Source: Distichodus sexfasciatus (Eukaryota; Chordata; Actinopteri; Characiformes; Distichodontidae). Taken from it: DNA of 64,000 nt. The notes beneath the pieces are model-generated. The model did no database searches and was not told the DNA's origin. It saw nothing but the letters and a program-made list of their open reading frames with translations. A program made the position numbers and the translations under genes. Below are positions 1-11,900 of this stretch, piece after piece; the stretch's first letter is position 1; the number at the start of each line of letters is the position of its first letter. The stretch is taken from NCBI GenBank assembly GCA_032718565.1, contig JAVGVS010000187.1:746001-810000 (forward strand). The letters run 5' to 3'.

Positions 1-224
1 TGTTCTTTAGGAATAACACGAATGTGATGGACTGATGGAGGATTTTGTGGAGCTTCTAACCTTCCGACATGAACATAAATTTCATTACTGTATAAAATTC
101 ACATTTTCTTTTCCTAAATTGAATATTTTGAAGTTTTATCTGAGTATTTAGAAATAAGTTTTGTTGGGGTTTTTTTGTTCAGTAGCCTTGTTAGCTATTT
201 GTTTAATAAACTCACTCTTTTACA

Positions 225-775
225 CTATGGACCGACAGAGTGAGACGCCAAATTTGGCGAGCGCCAGTACGAATGCCGCTGGGTTTAGTAACTGCCGAAA
301 TATGTGACATTTATTTTTTGTTTATATAGGGGTGAGTTACAGTGCAGAGAAGCCCCTTAGAGACTTACTCCCTCTGACTGTGGACCTAAAAAGTGAGACT
401 CCAAATTTGGCGAGCACCAAGAAGTATGCTGCAGGGTTGAGTAACTGCCAAGAAGTGATCTGCCTTCAGGGTGTGCCAGAAAAGTGAGCCACCAATTTCT
501 GCACCTGCCAAAAAACAGGCCGCTAAATTTTCCCCTGGCCAAAAAGTGAGCCACCTAATGTTCCACTTGCCAAAAAAGTGAGACATCAAATTCCGCACCT
601 GCCAATAAGTGAGCTACCAAATTTTCAACTTGCCAAAAAATGAGCCACAAAATTTTCAACTTGCCAAAAAGAGAGCCACCAAGTTTTCCGCTTACCAAAA
701 AGTGATCCTCCAAATTTGCCTCTTACCAAAAAGCGATCCATTAAAAATTTAGCCCATGCCAAAAAGTGACCAGCA
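225..775. repeat. Degenerate minisatellite, about 31-33 bp unit
   Basis: Diverged tandem copies of a unit built around 'gccaaaaagtgagccacc' followed by an 'aaatttt' block. At least ten copies are recognisable between about 400 and 775, with looser copies to the left. It lies in the ctdspl2 intron upstream of the first visible exon. Short reading frames through it are repeat artefacts. Confidence 0.75.
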
Positions 776-1367
776 AATGTAGAACGCTTTAGTCGCTTCC
801 TTTGGTTCTCAACTTCGTTCTCCGGCAGCTACTTAAGTTTCCCAAAGGTTTATGAAAGGTTTATCAAAGACCCAAGACTTGAAAACACGGTAGTTCATCA
901 AATTAGTGTTGAGCGATAAAACGATCTTGATCCCTTTCGATAAAATACATTTTTCAGTGATGGTAATACACTTAGATTGGTCAATGTAATCATAAAATAT
1001 ATGGTAACGTATCGTATTTGTACTGTATCAGCCCGGCTCAGTGTCAGATGATCAGAAATCTAAGAGTATTGTTCACTGTTTTAAGTTTTAATGGCACTAT
1101 TTTGAAAGGATTAACCAGCATCAAGGCAATAGCACCATAAATTACTACTCGTGTAAGACATTTTTAACATCGCTGTCCAGTGTTGCTGCGGAATTCTCAT
1201 TATTAAAGCCATAAAGTCGTTTACCTGCGTTTATTCAGCTTGGATTGCCACTGCCAGTTTGGATTTGTTGAGACATGAACCACATCTTATAATGCTTTTA
1301 ACCTTTTTAAACAGATGAAATAAAAGAAGAATAAAATGGTAAATCTCTGCTTTTTGTCCAATTTTAG

Positions 1368-3780
1368 CCCCCGATTCTCCTCCGGAGGGCGGATATGTGG
1401 AGGTTTCTGCCACTGCCCCAGCTGACGCCTCGAGTGAAGAGGACTGGGAAGTGTTTGACCCGTGAGTCTCTTTCTCCAAATCTTCCCTAAATCACAGACT
1501 GTGCTGTTTATTAAACCATAAAACCTTCACGCCTTTAATAATAACTTACTCAAAGCTCCGCCTTTCAAACGCTGTCTGACCAAATCCAAATCAAGCACGT
1601 TGATGCCGGCTGGGACGTACTGTACGTTGGCAGTTTGACCTCCAGTCAGTCGATAGCGTAACGGTTAATGAGTTTCCATCCTGTGACCGGAAGGTCGCCG
1701 GTTCGAATCTCAGGACCAGTAAAGGTACCGTCCCCACGCACAGCGCCTCGGGCGCTGTGCATGTCAGCTGCCCACTGCTCCTTCATGGATGGGTCAAATG
1801 CAGAGGTCACATTTGGTTGTGGTGCACTGTGTTCTGGGGCGTGGTGTGTTCACAATGACAAATAATCTTTAACTTTCACTACTGCGATTAATTAATTGCT
1901 TTATCTCGATTACGATTAATCAATAATTGTTTTATTTTTGAACTTTTTTTGGAAGTGATGCACAATAAGGGGATTATTGGCCGATATCCAGTATTTTCAT
2001 GTTTGCATCTGCCGACATCGGTGATGATAAATCGGTGATGAGTCGAGCGCGAGTTGGGTGCGTAAACACATTTTGCTCCTCAAAGTTCCACTGCACGCTC
2101 AGAATTTTAGCACAAAAATAGCGCCGTAGTTCAGTAGTTTCTAACACAGTGGCAAGTCCAGCGAGCGTGAAAGCAGAGTGGAGCGAGGGCACAGCGTTTC
2201 CAGCGTAGTGCACTACATTTTAAGAAAAAGTCACTTCCCGCCCTGTGTGGTGTACCAAGTCAATTAGGGCGCGTATGACTCTCCATGTGCACTACCTAGT
2301 GTGTAGAGAGCCGTTAAGCTACAACCCCGGCTATTTCCTGAGGTGCGTAGAAAAGTATGATAAAAGCGCCTTATCTACCATACTATTAAGTGCGGCAGTG
2401 TGCGGACTGGGACACAGCCCATGTGCGAGCTAACATTCGCTAAGTGAGGCAAACGCAGTTATGTTAGTTCCAAAATTTTCACATGTGAACGTGTAAATGT
2501 GAGATTTTGTTCGCGTTCCACTGTGCGCTAAGAATTTTGGCACATAATAACGCCATACATTTGAGGACAGAAGGCGTGGGTCATATAAAATCCCACCTCG
2601 GACTTCAGACGTGCCTGGCCCAGGCGCTAACTTTCCCGTGTGCAATAAATCTGTCATCAAATATCGGCTGAAAATATCGGGCAAATCTGAGCATCGGCCC
2701 AATGCCCAATGCGATTCCAATATTATCGAGCTTCTCTATTTATTTATTTTTGTCCTCATAGTTGATAATTTTGAGGAAGTGGGTTTGAGCGTCGTGTCGT
2801 TTTTCAGGTATTTCTTCATCAAGCACGTGCCTCCGCTGACCGAGGAGCAGCTCACACGTAAACCCGCCCTGCCGTTAAAAACCCGCAGCACGCCCGAGTT
2901 CTCCCTCGTCGTCGACCTGGTGAGCCAATCGTGAAATGAATACGGACCTCTCCGCAGCCTTCGCTTTCTTGACTTTTACGTTTGTTTCTGGAAAGGACGA
3001 AACTCTGGTGCACTGCAGCTTGAACCAGCTGGAGGACGCCGCGCTGACCTTCCCCGTCCTGTTCCAAGACGTCATATACCAGGTGGGTTTTCGTGATGAC
3101 CCCGGTTGCTAGCCGGTTAGGGAGTCGGACCCCGTGATTGCGACGTCGCCGGATGGTTTGAAAAGGTACCACTGAGGTACTCGTGAGCAAGGTATCGTCC
3201 CCTCCTCCAAAAAAAGAAGGCGCCCACTGCTCCATCACGGACGGGTCAGATTTGTTTGTGGCGCACCGTGTGCTGTAGTTTCAGGTTTTGAAGAAGCGTC
3301 TCCACCAGAGGGAGCCAAAGCCGAACTGTTTAAATCTCTGTCTCGTCTCCTCCTCCCTCCGCCAGGTGTATGTGCGTTTGAGGCCGTTCTTCAGGGAGTT
3401 TCTGGAGCGCATGTCTCAGATTTATGAGGTAAACACTTTCGTTTTGGGGAGCGTTTGGGAAGCATGAGGTGATGTGAAGTTAACGCTGAACACGAGACTC
3501 TCTCCCTTTCCTTTCAGATCATCCTTTTCACCGCCTCGAAGAAGGTTTACGCCGACAAGCTGCTGAATATTTTAGATCCGAAGAAGCAGTTGGTCCGGTT
3601 AGTCTTCTCAAAATCCCTTTCATTCTCTCACGTGTGCGCTCTCTCTCTCTCTCTGTCTCTTTCTCTCTCTCTCTCCTGACTTTCTTTAGGCCTCTCTCCC
3701 CCTCTCTCTCTCTCTCTCTCCCTGTCCCTCTCTCTCTCTCTGTCTCTTTGTCTCTCTCTCTCTCTCTCCTGACTTTCTTT

Positions 3781-3821
<41 letters not shown>

Positions 3822-6115
3822 GACTTTCTTTAGGCCTCTCTCTGTCTCTCTCTCTCTCTCTCTCCTGACTTTCTTTAGGCCTCCCCCCTTTCTCTATCTC
3901 CCATCTCACTCGCTCTCTTTATCTCGACTTTCTGTAGGCCTCTCTCTGTCTCTCTCTCTCTCTCTCTCCTGACTTTCTTTAGGCCTCTCTCTGTCTCTGT
4001 CTCTGTCTATGTCTCTCTCTCTATCCCTCTCTCTCTCTCTCTCCTGACTTTCTTTAGGCCTCCCCCCTTTCTCTATCTCCCATCTCACTCGCTCTGTTTA
4101 TCTCTTTGTCTCCCCCCTTTCTTTCCTCAGATCTCTTTATCCCCCATCTTGTTCTTTCTCTTTATCCCTCCATCTCACTCGTTCTTTTTATCTCTCCCGC
4201 TCTCTTTCCTCAAATCCCCCCCTTTTTCGCTGGCTCTTTCCCTTTATCTCTCCCCCTCTATCCTCAAATCTTTTTATCACCCCTTCTCTCTTTCTCTTCC
4301 TCCATGTCTCACCCTCTCTCTTTCCCCACATCTCTCTCCCTCTGTAAATGTTCCATTAAAACCCAGGTTTCTTCTGCTTAAATGAACCTCAAGTTCTAAA
4401 GTTGAAAGGTTTTATTTGAAAGTCTCCTCTTTACGTCCCCGACGAAGCCTCCGTCCACATTAATGCGGTTAGTGTAACTGAATCCAGCTTCTGTGGTTTT
4501 CCGTGCCTGCATCTGGGTTCCTGCTCCGGAGGTTTTGGTTACAGTTCAGGGTGTTGGGCTCCGGAACCCTGAGAAACGAAACCACGCCACCTCGGGGACA
4601 GGAGGTGGGGGGTGTCAACTCTTTGGTTTGTTTGCATTATTCATCCCGCTCTTGTTGTCGCCGTGCCAACCGACTCGCCTCTCCTCCCGTCTCTTTTTCC
4701 TCACCTCTCCTCACCTGTGGTCTTTTTTTAGGCACAGGCTATTCCGCGAACACTGCGTCTGCGTCCAAGGTAACTACATAAAGGACCTGAACATTCTTGG
4801 CAGAGACTTGGCAAAGACCATTATCATCGACAACTCGCCTCAAGCCTTTGCTTATCAGGTGAGCCGAGTTCCCCAAATTTGGTGGAACCATTCGGGGGAA
4901 AGTCCTTTTTCTGTGCTGCTTTAATTGGGACGGATACATGTTTGGGGAGTCACTGTTAGGCAGTTGGCCCCTTGATCTGAGGGTCGCTGCTTTAAGTGCC
5001 GCACCGGTAAAGGTACCACCGAGGTAGGCATGGGAAAGGTACCATCCCCGAGCACTGCTCTGCCTAAAAACCGCCCTACTGCTCCTTCACAGGGATGGGG
5101 CAAATGCAGTATTCACATGTTGTGTTCAGTGACAAATAATCACTCGTTTACAAAGCAAGTTCCTTAAATGACACGAGTTTGGACGTCAGTGGAATTGGCC
5201 GAGCCCTCAGAAAGTCAACACCTCGACATTAAAACTTTTAGGACCAACTAGAACAAAGATGCTGCGCCACTAAGTCCATCTACATGCGTAATGCGAAGGT
5301 CAGACGTCACCAGTGCCCTTCTGGAAGCGGGGGCCAAAAGGTCACACTCCAAAATCGTTCTAGAAGAAGGTGTTGTAGCTGAAAATTGGGGACCAAGGCT
5401 TTTCTTGGATGCGGAATGGGATTTTGGAAAAGTCCTGTAGGTTGCCCAATACTTTTGGCCTAATGATTTTGTCTGTTTAGTAAGTAAAATTTGTTTGTTA
5501 GGCGCCTCCAAATTCTTGGTGAAATCCTTCCCATTTGTAGCTGCAAAGTGGGCACCATCGCCATCTTGATGCCAATGGTGTTGGTCCTCACTTTGCAATG
5601 TCCAGTGTCATCGCCTAACCCTGGATGGAAAAATTATCGAAATCTTGGGAAAAGGCTTTTTAGTAGACGACGTAGTAGCTGCAAAGTGGGGACCTGCTCC
5701 TCCTTGATGCCAGTGGTGTTGGTCCCCACATTGGAGCTCTTGTTATTGGCTTCAGGATCGGGGAATCGGGGTAAAGGAGTCGATTTATCAAAGTTTCCAG
5801 TGGTTTTCGTCTTAACTAACTGCGCTTGTTAACCGCAGCTGTCCAACGGAATCCCCATCGAGAGCTGGTTTGTGGACAAAAACGACAGTGAACTTCTCAA
5901 GCTGGTGCCGTTTCTGGAGAAACTTGTAGAGTTGGTACGCTGCTGGATTTTTGCATGCAGAATTTGCATGGATATTAAATTTTCCCCAATCTTACGAGCG
6001 TCTTAACGGTTTAAATTTTACGTTTTTTTCATTCTTTTCTAACCCTCAGAACGAGGACGTGCGACCGCACGTTCGGGAGCAGTTTCGCCTTCACGACCTC
6101 CTGCCTCCGGACTGA
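1368..6115 (+). CDS. ctdspl2: CTD small phosphatase-like protein 2, C-terminal part (5' exons outside window)
   Basis: Eight exons join in frame: 1368-1461, 2808-2919, 2996-3082, 3366-3428, 3518-3597, 4732-4858, 5839-5934 and 6050-6115 (stop 6113-6115). They give about 241 residues, roughly the C-terminal half of the usual ~460-residue protein. The HAD/FCP-type motif DLDETLVHC is formed across the 2919/2996 junction; its first Asp is the expected phospho-acceptor. Downstream blocks FTASKKVYADKLL, FREHCVCVQGNYIKDL, IIIDNSPQAFAYQ and the terminal FRLHDLLPPD match the family. Known family role: Ser/Thr phosphatase of the SCP/CTDSP group, nuclear. All junctions are GT-AG and phase-consistent. The N-terminal regulatory region is not in the window. 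Whether this is the a or b teleost paralog cannot be told. Confidence 0.95.
1645..1880 (+). repeat. tRNA-derived SINE, copy 1
   Basis: Near-complete copy of the main SINE of this window. It has a tRNA-like head with 'gcgtaacggtta' and the B-box-like 'ggttcgaatctc', then 'ggtaccgtcccc', then a body 'cccactgctccttcatgga' and 'gtggtgcactgtg', ending near 'cacaatgacaaat'. It lies in a ctdspl2 intron. Confidence 0.85.
1965..2735. mobile_element. hAT-like non-autonomous element fragment
   Basis: The core 'gcgagcgtgaaagcagagtg' through 'tagagagccgttaagct' recurs at 60120-60270 and, shortened, at 55590-55700. This is therefore one of three copies of a dispersed family. Terminal repeats are worn in this copy; the 59.9 kb copy shows them better. 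The open frames here (for example 2611-2934) run through element sequence and only partly overlap the real exon at 2808. Confidence 0.65.
3100..3287 (+). repeat. tRNA-derived SINE, copy 2
   Basis: Diverged copy of the same family, starting about 20 bp after the donor at 3082. It has 'ggttagggagtcgg', then 'aaaggtaccactgaggtact', then 'gcccactgctccatcacgga', then 'cgcaccgtgtgctgt'. It occupies most of a 283-bp intron. Confidence 0.8.
3636..4340. repeat. CT-rich satellite with repeated 'gactttctttagg' unit
   Basis: Polypyrimidine (CT)n tract. From 3677 to 4060 it is punctuated by seven copies of 'ctgactttctttaggcctc' or one-base variants, near 3678, 3770, 3819, 3864, 3924, 3969 and 4045. After about 4100 it becomes plain C/T-rich sequence. 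Each unit has the form of a 3' splice site (see findings). It lies in the ctdspl2 intron between exons 3518-3597 and 4732-4858. Long frames of Leu/Ser or Arg/Glu across it are not genes. Confidence 0.9.
4950..5150 (+). repeat. tRNA-derived SINE, copy 3
   Basis: The copy runs from 'actgttaggcagttggcccc' through 'gtaaaggtaccaccgaggta' and 'ccctactgctccttcacagg' to 'cagtgacaaataatcact'. It lies in the next ctdspl2 intron, in the same orientation as copies 1 and 2. Confidence 0.8.
5300..5770. repeat. Degenerate repeat, about 130 bp period, two to three units
   Basis: The segment 'gtagctgcaaagtggg' followed by 'cttgatgcca.tggtgttgg' occurs at about 5535-5590 and again at about 5680-5735. A more diverged relative ('gtagctgaaaattgggga') is near 5380. 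It lies in the ctdspl2 intron before the exon at 5839. No coding capacity is supported. Confidence 0.55.
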
Positions 6116-8402
6116 GGCCGGGACGCTCCGAAATAGTAATTAAACTAAAAAGAGACCTGAAAATTCGGATTTTAACTATTAGTTTTTTAGTTTTAGTTTA
6201 TTAGTTTTTCCAGTCGTAACTCAAAGTCAAGACAGATTTCTTTATAATTGTAAAAACAAAATGGTGTTAAACACAAAAAATCTCAGTGTCGGAAGATGTT
6301 TTATTATTTTAAATAATGTGCACAAAATGTAGCAAAAATGACAGGGTCTCAATGGCCATTTTTAGCTATTTTTAGCCCAAAAAAATTGTTTTCCCCCAAA
6401 TCTATCACTTTTGTTTTTCACACTAATTCTACATTCCTTGAAATCTCATTTCTTTTGTCTAGTTGTTTAATTTGATTTTTTTTCTGTTGTCCAAGTGTTA
6501 TTTTTAGGTTGATTTTATGTTTTTCATAATTTTTTAAGATTGCATTTTTTTGGGAATTTAAACATTTTTGGACGAGTGTAAAGTTGTGTAAAGTTGTAAA
6601 AAATTTTGGCAAAGAGTTTAACAGCAGACTTTTTTAATATGCTTCTTTTATTGTAGTTTTTACATCTTTTTGTTCATCTGCACTTTGAAGACATAAAATT
6701 TTAGTTCTTCACACATCTCCATCCATGATCCTTTTTTGACCTTTTATAATTTTATACTGTTTGTTTGTTTTTAAATTTTTGTCATAAAAAAATTGATCTG
6801 TATTTCTTGGAAATTGGTGTTTGTTATGTTTTTAGTATTTGATTCCAGTGTTATGAAGGGAATTTGGTGTTGTGGCTATTGAGTGACTTGATTATTTTTA
6901 TCCCTTTTGTCAGAAGTTTATCAAATGAGATTTCTCTTCTAAACGGATGAAGTGACCCTTTACATAGCGATGGACGTTTTGTTTTTTTGTTTTGTTTTTT
7001 TTTCGTTTTCGTTGTAAATGTTCTCACGCAAAGCCTGAAAAGCTGGAGCCTGTAAAACGGCCTGGTTTGGTTTCACCAGCATACAAGTGTCACATTTTCT
7101 CATTTTTGTAGAATTTCTTCAAAACGAAGGTGCGCATCATGGGAGGAGTTAAAAAGCAATGTCATATACATGATATATTAATGAAATGATATATTTCTCT
7201 CTCTTTAAAGCTTAATATCTGATTTTACAGAGCATTGTAAGAAAATGTTCCAGAAGCTGAAATCCTGATTACAGTGTTTACTTTTTTATTATCATATTTT
7301 GGCAGGGTTTGGTATGGAGATGGACCGCCAAAACTTTGTATTCTGTGTTTACATTTCCAGGTGTGCGTATATATATACACAATGTGTGAAATTTGCCCAT
7401 TTCCATTTAATTTGCTTAATTCTTTAGACATTCTTATTATTTTTCATTATTATTTTATATTTTGCCCTTAGAGTTGGTCCGATTCCGATCTGCACACTTG
7501 ATTTTTTAAAACTAAAATATTTTAGCTGTTCACAAGATTCTCAAGTTAATATTATTTTCCTCCATAAAGATTCTGAATTTAATTTTTATTTTTCTAACAG
7601 TCAGCAGCAAACCAACGCAATGGAACAAACCAATGCTGAATCCCAAGGCTCCTACATTTTTGACAAAATGATTCTTTTTAATTAAGGGTTTTTCGTTTTT
7701 AAACAGCTACACCGTGAGTGGATATTACAGGTTCTTGTTATTATTATATGTACATTGCACATAAATGAATTGTATCTTATTTTTGACGTTTCATTGTCTT
7801 TTCACCTCATCCCCATTTTTTTTTTTAAAGTACAAAAAAGAATTGGGGTTCTTTCTCAGAAAGTGCTTCCCCGAAGATTGATTTCATGTTCGTTGATATT
7901 TGATTATTTTTTATCACTGTTTACGAGCTGTAGCATTTAATGCACAAATGATGTCAAATATATTGTGCAAATGTATTATGTACATAACATTTTTTATGAT
8001 ACTATGGCTATTGTACTGAATGCAGCTTAAAGTAAGGAAAGTTCTACTTTTTAAACGTATTAATGACGACTTTTTTTCCTTACAATACTGACTGTAAATG
8101 CATCTAGATATTAGAGAAAAAATGTAGAAGAGTTTTGTGGGACAAGAATTTGATTAAATTCTAATCATTTTCTGCAGAAATCGAACTCATCGTTTTATTG
8201 CTGCATCGAAGAATTAAGAATGATAGACTGTGAAACATGAAAGTGCTAAGGTTATATTTTTTCTTGAATTCTTAGCCTGCATATATATGAAAAATATTTG
8301 TTATAATTAGAATAATTGTAATTTAATTGTATTTTATTATTAATGCAATGATTTTCTAACCCCAGATATCAAGACATGTGCATGCTTTATTTTTTGTTTA
8401 TT
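6116..8402 (+). other. ctdspl2 3' UTR and AT-rich downstream sequence
   Basis: Strongly AT-rich sequence follows the ctdspl2 stop, with long T runs and no recognisable exon. A long 3' UTR is usual for this gene family, but I could not place the polyadenylation site. Small open frames here (for example 7274-7471, 7755-7940) have AT-driven composition and no family signature. Confidence 0.5.

Positions 8403-8441
<39 letters not shown>
8403..8441. repeat. (ATG)13 trinucleotide microsatellite
   Basis: Thirteen uninterrupted ATG units between ctdspl2 and the next gene. Confidence 0.95.
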
Positions 8442-8940
8442 CAGACGTACTCCCCTACAAAATCAAACGGATCATTTTAGAATGCATTTTTGTATAATAC
8501 AACTATTTAAAGATCAGAATGATTTTTTACATTTATTCAAATTCATATTTAATGTGTTGCGAACGAAATATTAACCATTCATTTATTATTTATTATTAAT
8601 ATTTATTATTTTACTTTCTTAATTCTCTTGTCCCCCAAAAAATCCTGCATTGTTTGTCCGAGTCGGTGTGAATTACAGTCAACACGGCGCATTAATTATT
8701 CAGCGCTTTTGGGCCGCGTTTCAAATCCGTTCGCACCTGTTTCCTGCAGCGATGTTCACCTGAAGAGCTTACACACCAACACACACTCCTCCACAGCTCC
8801 CATTCCGCCAGTTTTACTGGAACAACATTTAACAATTATTACTCAACAATATGAGAGATTTTTTACCCTCAGATGCACGGCGAGTTTCTGTGGAAGTGAG
8901 GAATATAAATCCATAAAGCATTTCATTTTATCAGGAGAAG
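8442..8940 (+). promoter_or_regulatory. Presumed strc upstream region
   Basis: Non-coding stretch between the microsatellite and the strc start codon. TATAAA occurs at 8904-8909, only about 32 bp before the ATG. That would leave almost no 5' UTR, so it is not accepted as the core promoter. The real start may lie further upstream or on a non-coding exon I cannot identify. Confidence 0.3.
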
Positions 8941-11900
8941 ATGCAGCGCAGCGGGGGTTTCTTCTTCTTCACCACGTTGCTGGTTCTTGGTAAGTTTCTT
9001 CCCTTTTTAAAAACAAAATTTATTTAAATGCTGTCTTAATATAGTGATTATACGCAGGTTATTAAGACTTGTGTTACAAATATTTAAGAATGTATGATAA
9101 TATCATGTAGTTTACTACTACAATAATTATACACGTCATTTCTCTGTAAGCTGTTCACATCTTTCAGTTTTTATATTTTTATATCTGAAATTAAATATAA
9201 AAAATAAAAAGTTCGCGTTTTTCTAGCTAGGCAGTTTTTTTAATTAATAATGTATTTTTAGTAGTTAGCACTTTTTCAGCTTTTAAAATAATATTCCTCA
9301 AATGTTTGAAATGCAGTGACAGTCCATTTTTATTTAATTTTTAATGTTTAATGACTTTGTTTTGATATTAAGTGTTCGTCTTTTGAATGTGTAGTTAGTC
9401 TTCATGATTGATTGATTGTTAGTCAAAGTAAATTATTTTCCAGCATTTAAGCCGAAGCCTCAAATCTGCGAAACATATTTTCAGTCTGGCATGGTTGTGT
9501 GAACATATATTGACAAAAATCTAAAATTAAAAATACAAATGATTTTTGTAACAATTATAACAATATTGGTCTCGGCGTAATTCCAGTATTGTTTACAAAA
9601 GTTAGAAAACATATATAATTTGATGTTTGAGTCGTGTTTATTATTCTAATTGTGTTATTTGCAGTCATGCTATTATTCATAAAGTTGGAAAACAGAAAAT
9701 ATAGGGATGGTTTATTCCTCATGGATTAAGCCTAGTCTTGGACCAAGTTGTAGTACTAATGGAGATTTGCTTTTCTTCAAAATCAAAGCTAGTCTAGGAC
9801 ACGGCTTAATCCTCGACTGGGAAGTTGGCCCATAGGTCTGGTTTCTTGCTCATGGATTGAGCCTAGTCTTGGACTAAGTTGTTTTACCAATTTATCATTC
9901 AAACTCAAAACAAGTCTAGAACTAGGCTTAATCCTCAACTGGGAAATTGGTCCATAAAGACTAGAGTACATATTCAGAATTATGTATAAACACTCATACT
10001 GTATGTACTGTATAAAGTTCCAGTTGTGTTAGTTGAAACATTTGAAGACCCTGTAATTTTTAATTGGTATTTTTTTCAGGTTTGGCTTTTTTCGAGCCTG
10101 TACTTCCAAAGTCACCTGCCGTCATCACAAGACGCACCGACAACCGCCCCAGCGTTGATGAGTTGGAGGAAAACATGGCAATTTTAGCAGAAAAACTTCG
10201 CTCTTTGCGAGCTGAGGAAACAAAAAGTGAAGAGAAGACGAGTGTCCGAACAAATCTCCGGTCAAACCTTCCTCGGTCTCAAAAGGAGACAAGAGCAACA
10301 GGAGCCTCATCAAACTCCTCCAACCTCAACAATTACATCAACATATTCAGCTCTTTATACTACATATACCAACCAGTGCTGTTAGACAGTTTCATTCAGA
10401 ACTTTCCTCAGGCTGTTGTTTGCATGTTGGCCGACCAAACCCAATGTGGGTGGCAAGCGGATATAACAGTGACCTTGTTGTCCAGGTTGAGCGAACCAGT
10501 CTTGTCTTTTTTGTCTTACCTCAAATCCCAGATTTGTTCTTCAACGTCGAACGTCCTACTTAGAATGGCGGACTCTTCCTCGGCTCAATTTGCTGCCTTT
10601 CAGGATGTGGTGGTTGCCGTTCTGTCGTCAAGTCTCCCTCTGTCTGACACCTTCACAACAGCATGGAATAGATTTGTAGGCCTGACCATGGCCCCAGTGA
10701 CCACCTTCCTTTCAGATTACATTATGAACACTCTTCAGATCTTTGTTGAGTTATTGACAGTTGGTTTGCAGTTTGGAATCAACCTACCAACATTGGACCA
10801 GAAGCAACAGTGCCAGCAAGGTTTGTCATTCTTCTTTACTCTAAATGAGATACATGATCCAAGTCTAAAGGTATATGAATGGTTTCTAATGTCATTGTTA
10901 ACCACCACATTTTTCTTTCTCTTTTCTGGGATTTCCAGGGGATCTAAAACAGCTTATCATGTGGTACGTGTCAAAATGTTATGTTTGAAAATGTGCAAAA
11001 CAACATCCACCACATACCATGAATGTACAGCATGTCTAGCATCAGGAAATCCTAGTACATTGATTGTGGTAGTTGATGGTTGTTCTTAGGATGTAATAAT
11101 CAATGTCACGTCCTTTCTTCTTTTTTTTTCCATTTAGGGGATTGGCCCATAACATCAGTTGGTCCTTTGGAGACTCCATCATTACCATGATGTTGTCTCT
11201 GGACAGTTCCCAGTGCAGTTTTACAGACACACAGTGCCAGGCTGCACAGTCTAGCCAACTTGGCCGTTTCAGCACCTCTCAAGTTGGCAACCAACTAGCA
11301 TCACTGACCTGCGATCAGCAAGATGTGACCCAGTTCAACGATACTATGTGTGCAGAAATTTTGGCCAGTGGGTCTCAGGTGTCCGATGTTCTTTATGGAG
11401 TTTGTAAAGCAATGAGCACACTCTCCCACTCCGAAATGGTACAGGTGTGGAGAAACACCTGCCACATGATCCAGCTCACCCTGTCGCCACTTTTGGAACC
11501 CTGCCCCAGCCTGGCCTCTGAATCAAGTCAGCGAGTTGTACGTTCCACTCTTAGCCTCAGCCAACTGTTGTGTAACTATGAGAACTGGACCACCACAGAG
11601 ACAGTTGATCCAGGTCTGGTCACCATGTGTAGTGACAATGATCTTGAAGGGTTCCTCCAAGGGGTGTGTAGCAACCTGACTCTGATGCAAGCACTCACTG
11701 CGGTCCCCAGCAATTCCTGGGTGTGGGATTATTGTGCTAATGCCTCAGAACGATATGTGGTCATGCTGTATTGTGTTTATGACACATGGACTCCTCAAAC
11801 GCTGGATGCCTCTATTGTAGCACTGTGCTGGGATCATGATCAAGCCAGAATGGAGGCCCTCCTGTGTCAGAATTTGGACTTTTTCATGATTGTGTACTCC

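Noticed and set aside
1645..1900. Functional tRNA gene
   Set aside because: Only A/B-box-like traces remain and the copy continues into a SINE body shared by about ten loci.
3628..4088. Long open frames rich in Arg/Glu (minus) or Leu/Ser (plus)
   Set aside because: They are translations of a CT satellite in an intron, with no start context or family match.
8904..8909. TATA box of strc
   Set aside because: It lies about 32 bp before the ATG, leaving essentially no 5' UTR. AT-rich sequence produces such matches by chance.
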